Part shown: in pieces, positions 62,377 to 64,000 of the stretch
Position numbering within the stretch: the first letter of the stretch is position 1
Layout: each line of letters opens with the position of its first letter
Source of the DNA: Bradyrhizobium tropiciagri
GTDB lineage: Bacteria > Pseudomonadota > Alphaproteobacteria > Rhizobiales > Xanthobacteraceae
Length of the DNA: 64,000 nt
Assembly: GCF_001189845.1 (NCBI RefSeq)
Contig: NZ_LFLZ01000012.1
Span: 107,328 to 171,327, forward strand
Direction of reading: 5' to 3'
Position numbers and translations under genes: made by a program
The notes under the pieces: model-generated
The model's database searches: none
Seen by the model: the letters and a program-made list of their open reading frames with translations, nothing else
What the model was told of the DNA's origin: nothing

Positions 62377-63146
62377 GTGCTCGCCGTAGAAGGCCTGGTC
62401 AAGCGGTTTGGCGGCTTTCGCGCCGTCAACAACGTGTCGTTCCGCGTCGAGGAGGGCGAGATCCTCGGCCTGATCGGCCCGAACGGCTCGGGCAAGAGCA
62501 CGATCTTCAACATGCTCTCCGGCACCTTGCCGCCGACCGAGGGCTCGATCCTGTTCGACGGCCGCGAGATCGCGGGCCTCGCCCCGCATCGGATCATCGT
62601 CGGCGGCATCGGCCGCACGTTCCAGATCCCGCGGCCGTTCCATCGCCTCAGCATTTTCGAGAATGTCGTGCTCGCCGGCTTCTACGGCCAGGGCCGTCAC
62701 AGCCGCGCCAAGGCCGAGGAGGCCGCCGAGCGTGCGCTGGCGATGGTCGGCCTGCCGACCGATCGCCATGCCAGCGTCGAGGGCCTCGGCGCTGCGGGAT
62801 TGAAGAAGCTCGAACTGGCGAAGGCGCTCGCCACCGGTCCAAAGCTGCTGCTCGCGGATGAAAGCCTCGGCGGGCTCGACGAGGCCGAGATGGACCAGGC
62901 CGCCGACATGCTGCGCCGAATCCGCGACGAACTCGGCATCACCATCATCTGGGTCGAGCACATCATGGGTGTCTTGATGCGCGTGGTCGATCGCGTGATG
63001 GTGCTGGATCACGGCGAGAAGATCGCCGAGGGACTGCCGGCGGATGTCGCCGGCGATGCCCGGGTGATCGAGGTCTATCTCGGCACCGATGCGGACGCGA
63101 GCCTGGCGGCTGCGGCCGCGGCGCAGGCGCGCCGCCGGATCGGGGC

Positions 63147-63150
<4 letters not shown>
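62377..63150 (+). CDS. LivG-type ABC transporter ATP-binding protein
   Basis: 257 residues, GTG start. Walker A GLIGPNGSGKSTIFNMLSG, then GRTFQIPRPFHRLSIFENV (the Liv-type Q-loop), an altered signature GLGAAGLKKLELAKAL, Walker B KLLLADESLGGLDEAEM and the H-loop IIWVEHIMGVLM. The signature sequence differs from LSGGQ in several positions, as in other LivG paralogues. The last bases overlap the next gene (GTGA). Confidence 0.9.
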
Positions 63151-63860
<710 letters not shown>

Positions 63861-63900
63861 GGGATGATGACGATATCGGAAAGTGTTGCGGCATCGGCGG

Positions 63901-64000
63901 TTCACCTCTCCCCTTGTGGGAGAGGTCGATCGCATCGCCAGATGCGATCCGGGTGAGGGGTTACGCTCTCTCGTGGGACCTGTTGCCCTCACCCGGCGCT
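63901..64000. repeat. Palindromic intergenic repeat, ttcacctctcccc type, cut by edge
   Basis: ttcacctctccccttgtgggagagg... with an inner hairpin (gatcgcatcgccagatgcgatc) and gggtgagggg, then ...ccctcacccggcgct at the edge. Same family as 28393-28562; the right arm continues past the window. Confidence 0.65.

Overview
The window reads as chromosome of a Bradyrhizobium-like alphaproteobacterium (Nitrobacteraceae). The grounds are high GC with strongly GC-biased third codon positions; the linked order dfrA-hflK-hflC-DUF2065-degP-serB-miaA-ilvI-ilvH-ilvC; two DUF3551 secreted proteins; a DUF2336 protein; and many copies of the long intergenic palindromes (the gtaggg..., gtcattgcgag..., gtcgtcccggcg... 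and ttcacctc.cccc types) that litter Bradyrhizobium genomes. Genus assignment is inference; no rRNA is present.

Layout. (1) 1-6277: a formate dehydrogenase operon (DUF3306 protein cut by the window edge, HTH-TorD chaperone, short TAT peptide, Cys-type molybdo/tungsto catalytic subunit, FeS subunit, cytochrome b subunit). (2) 6314-9355: a 40-aa membrane peptide, the debris of a czc-type metal efflux operon, and tungstate transport genes tupA and tupB in convergent, overlapping orientation without a visible ATPase gene. (3) 9552-14152: a complete qatABCD anti-phage operon on the minus strand, with a divergent HTH-DUF1488 regulator that has a clear promoter and operator-like palindrome. (4) 15826-18428: a compact minus-strand operon of a metallophosphoesterase and two unknown proteins, facing a phage-type S24 repressor. 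(5) At about 18,745 this mosaic, island-like DNA is joined directly to the last 90 codons of thyA: the promoter and catalytic half of thymidylate synthase are missing. I read 18.4-18.75 kb as the right edge of a genomic island whose left edge lies outside the window.

(6) 19-33.5 kb is core chromosome: GNAT, dihydrofolate reductase, hflK (with a one-base frameshift), hflC, DUF2065, degP, serB and miaA (divergent with overlapping start codons), then branched-chain amino acid synthesis. ilvI is preceded by a leader peptide rich in Ile/Val/Leu codons and an intrinsic terminator, i.e. transcription attenuation; a threonine dehydratase, ilvH, a methyltransferase, two exporters (EamA, LysE) and ilvC follow. 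(7) 33.7-45.6 kb: DUF2336, adenylate cyclase, LprI-like protein, a ferric-reductase-like membrane protein divergent from a TetR regulator with two TGTAA-N7-TTACA palindromes between them, a sulfatase-family membrane enzyme, a quaternary-amine ABC transporter, an HD-domain protein and small secreted proteins.

(8) 45.9-49.7 kb: a 1255-residue calpain-like (C2) cysteine protease followed by six 107-residue tandem repeats. (9) 49.7-64 kb: ketopantoate reductase family protein, a NitT/TauT-type ABC transporter split over two loci, an MmyB-type regulator divergent from two SDR genes, an FeS/SCP2-like fusion protein, cupin, NUDIX, a MipZ/ParA-like ATPase, an exported RidA-like protein, and the start of a branched-chain/amide-type ABC transporter operon that runs toward the right edge.
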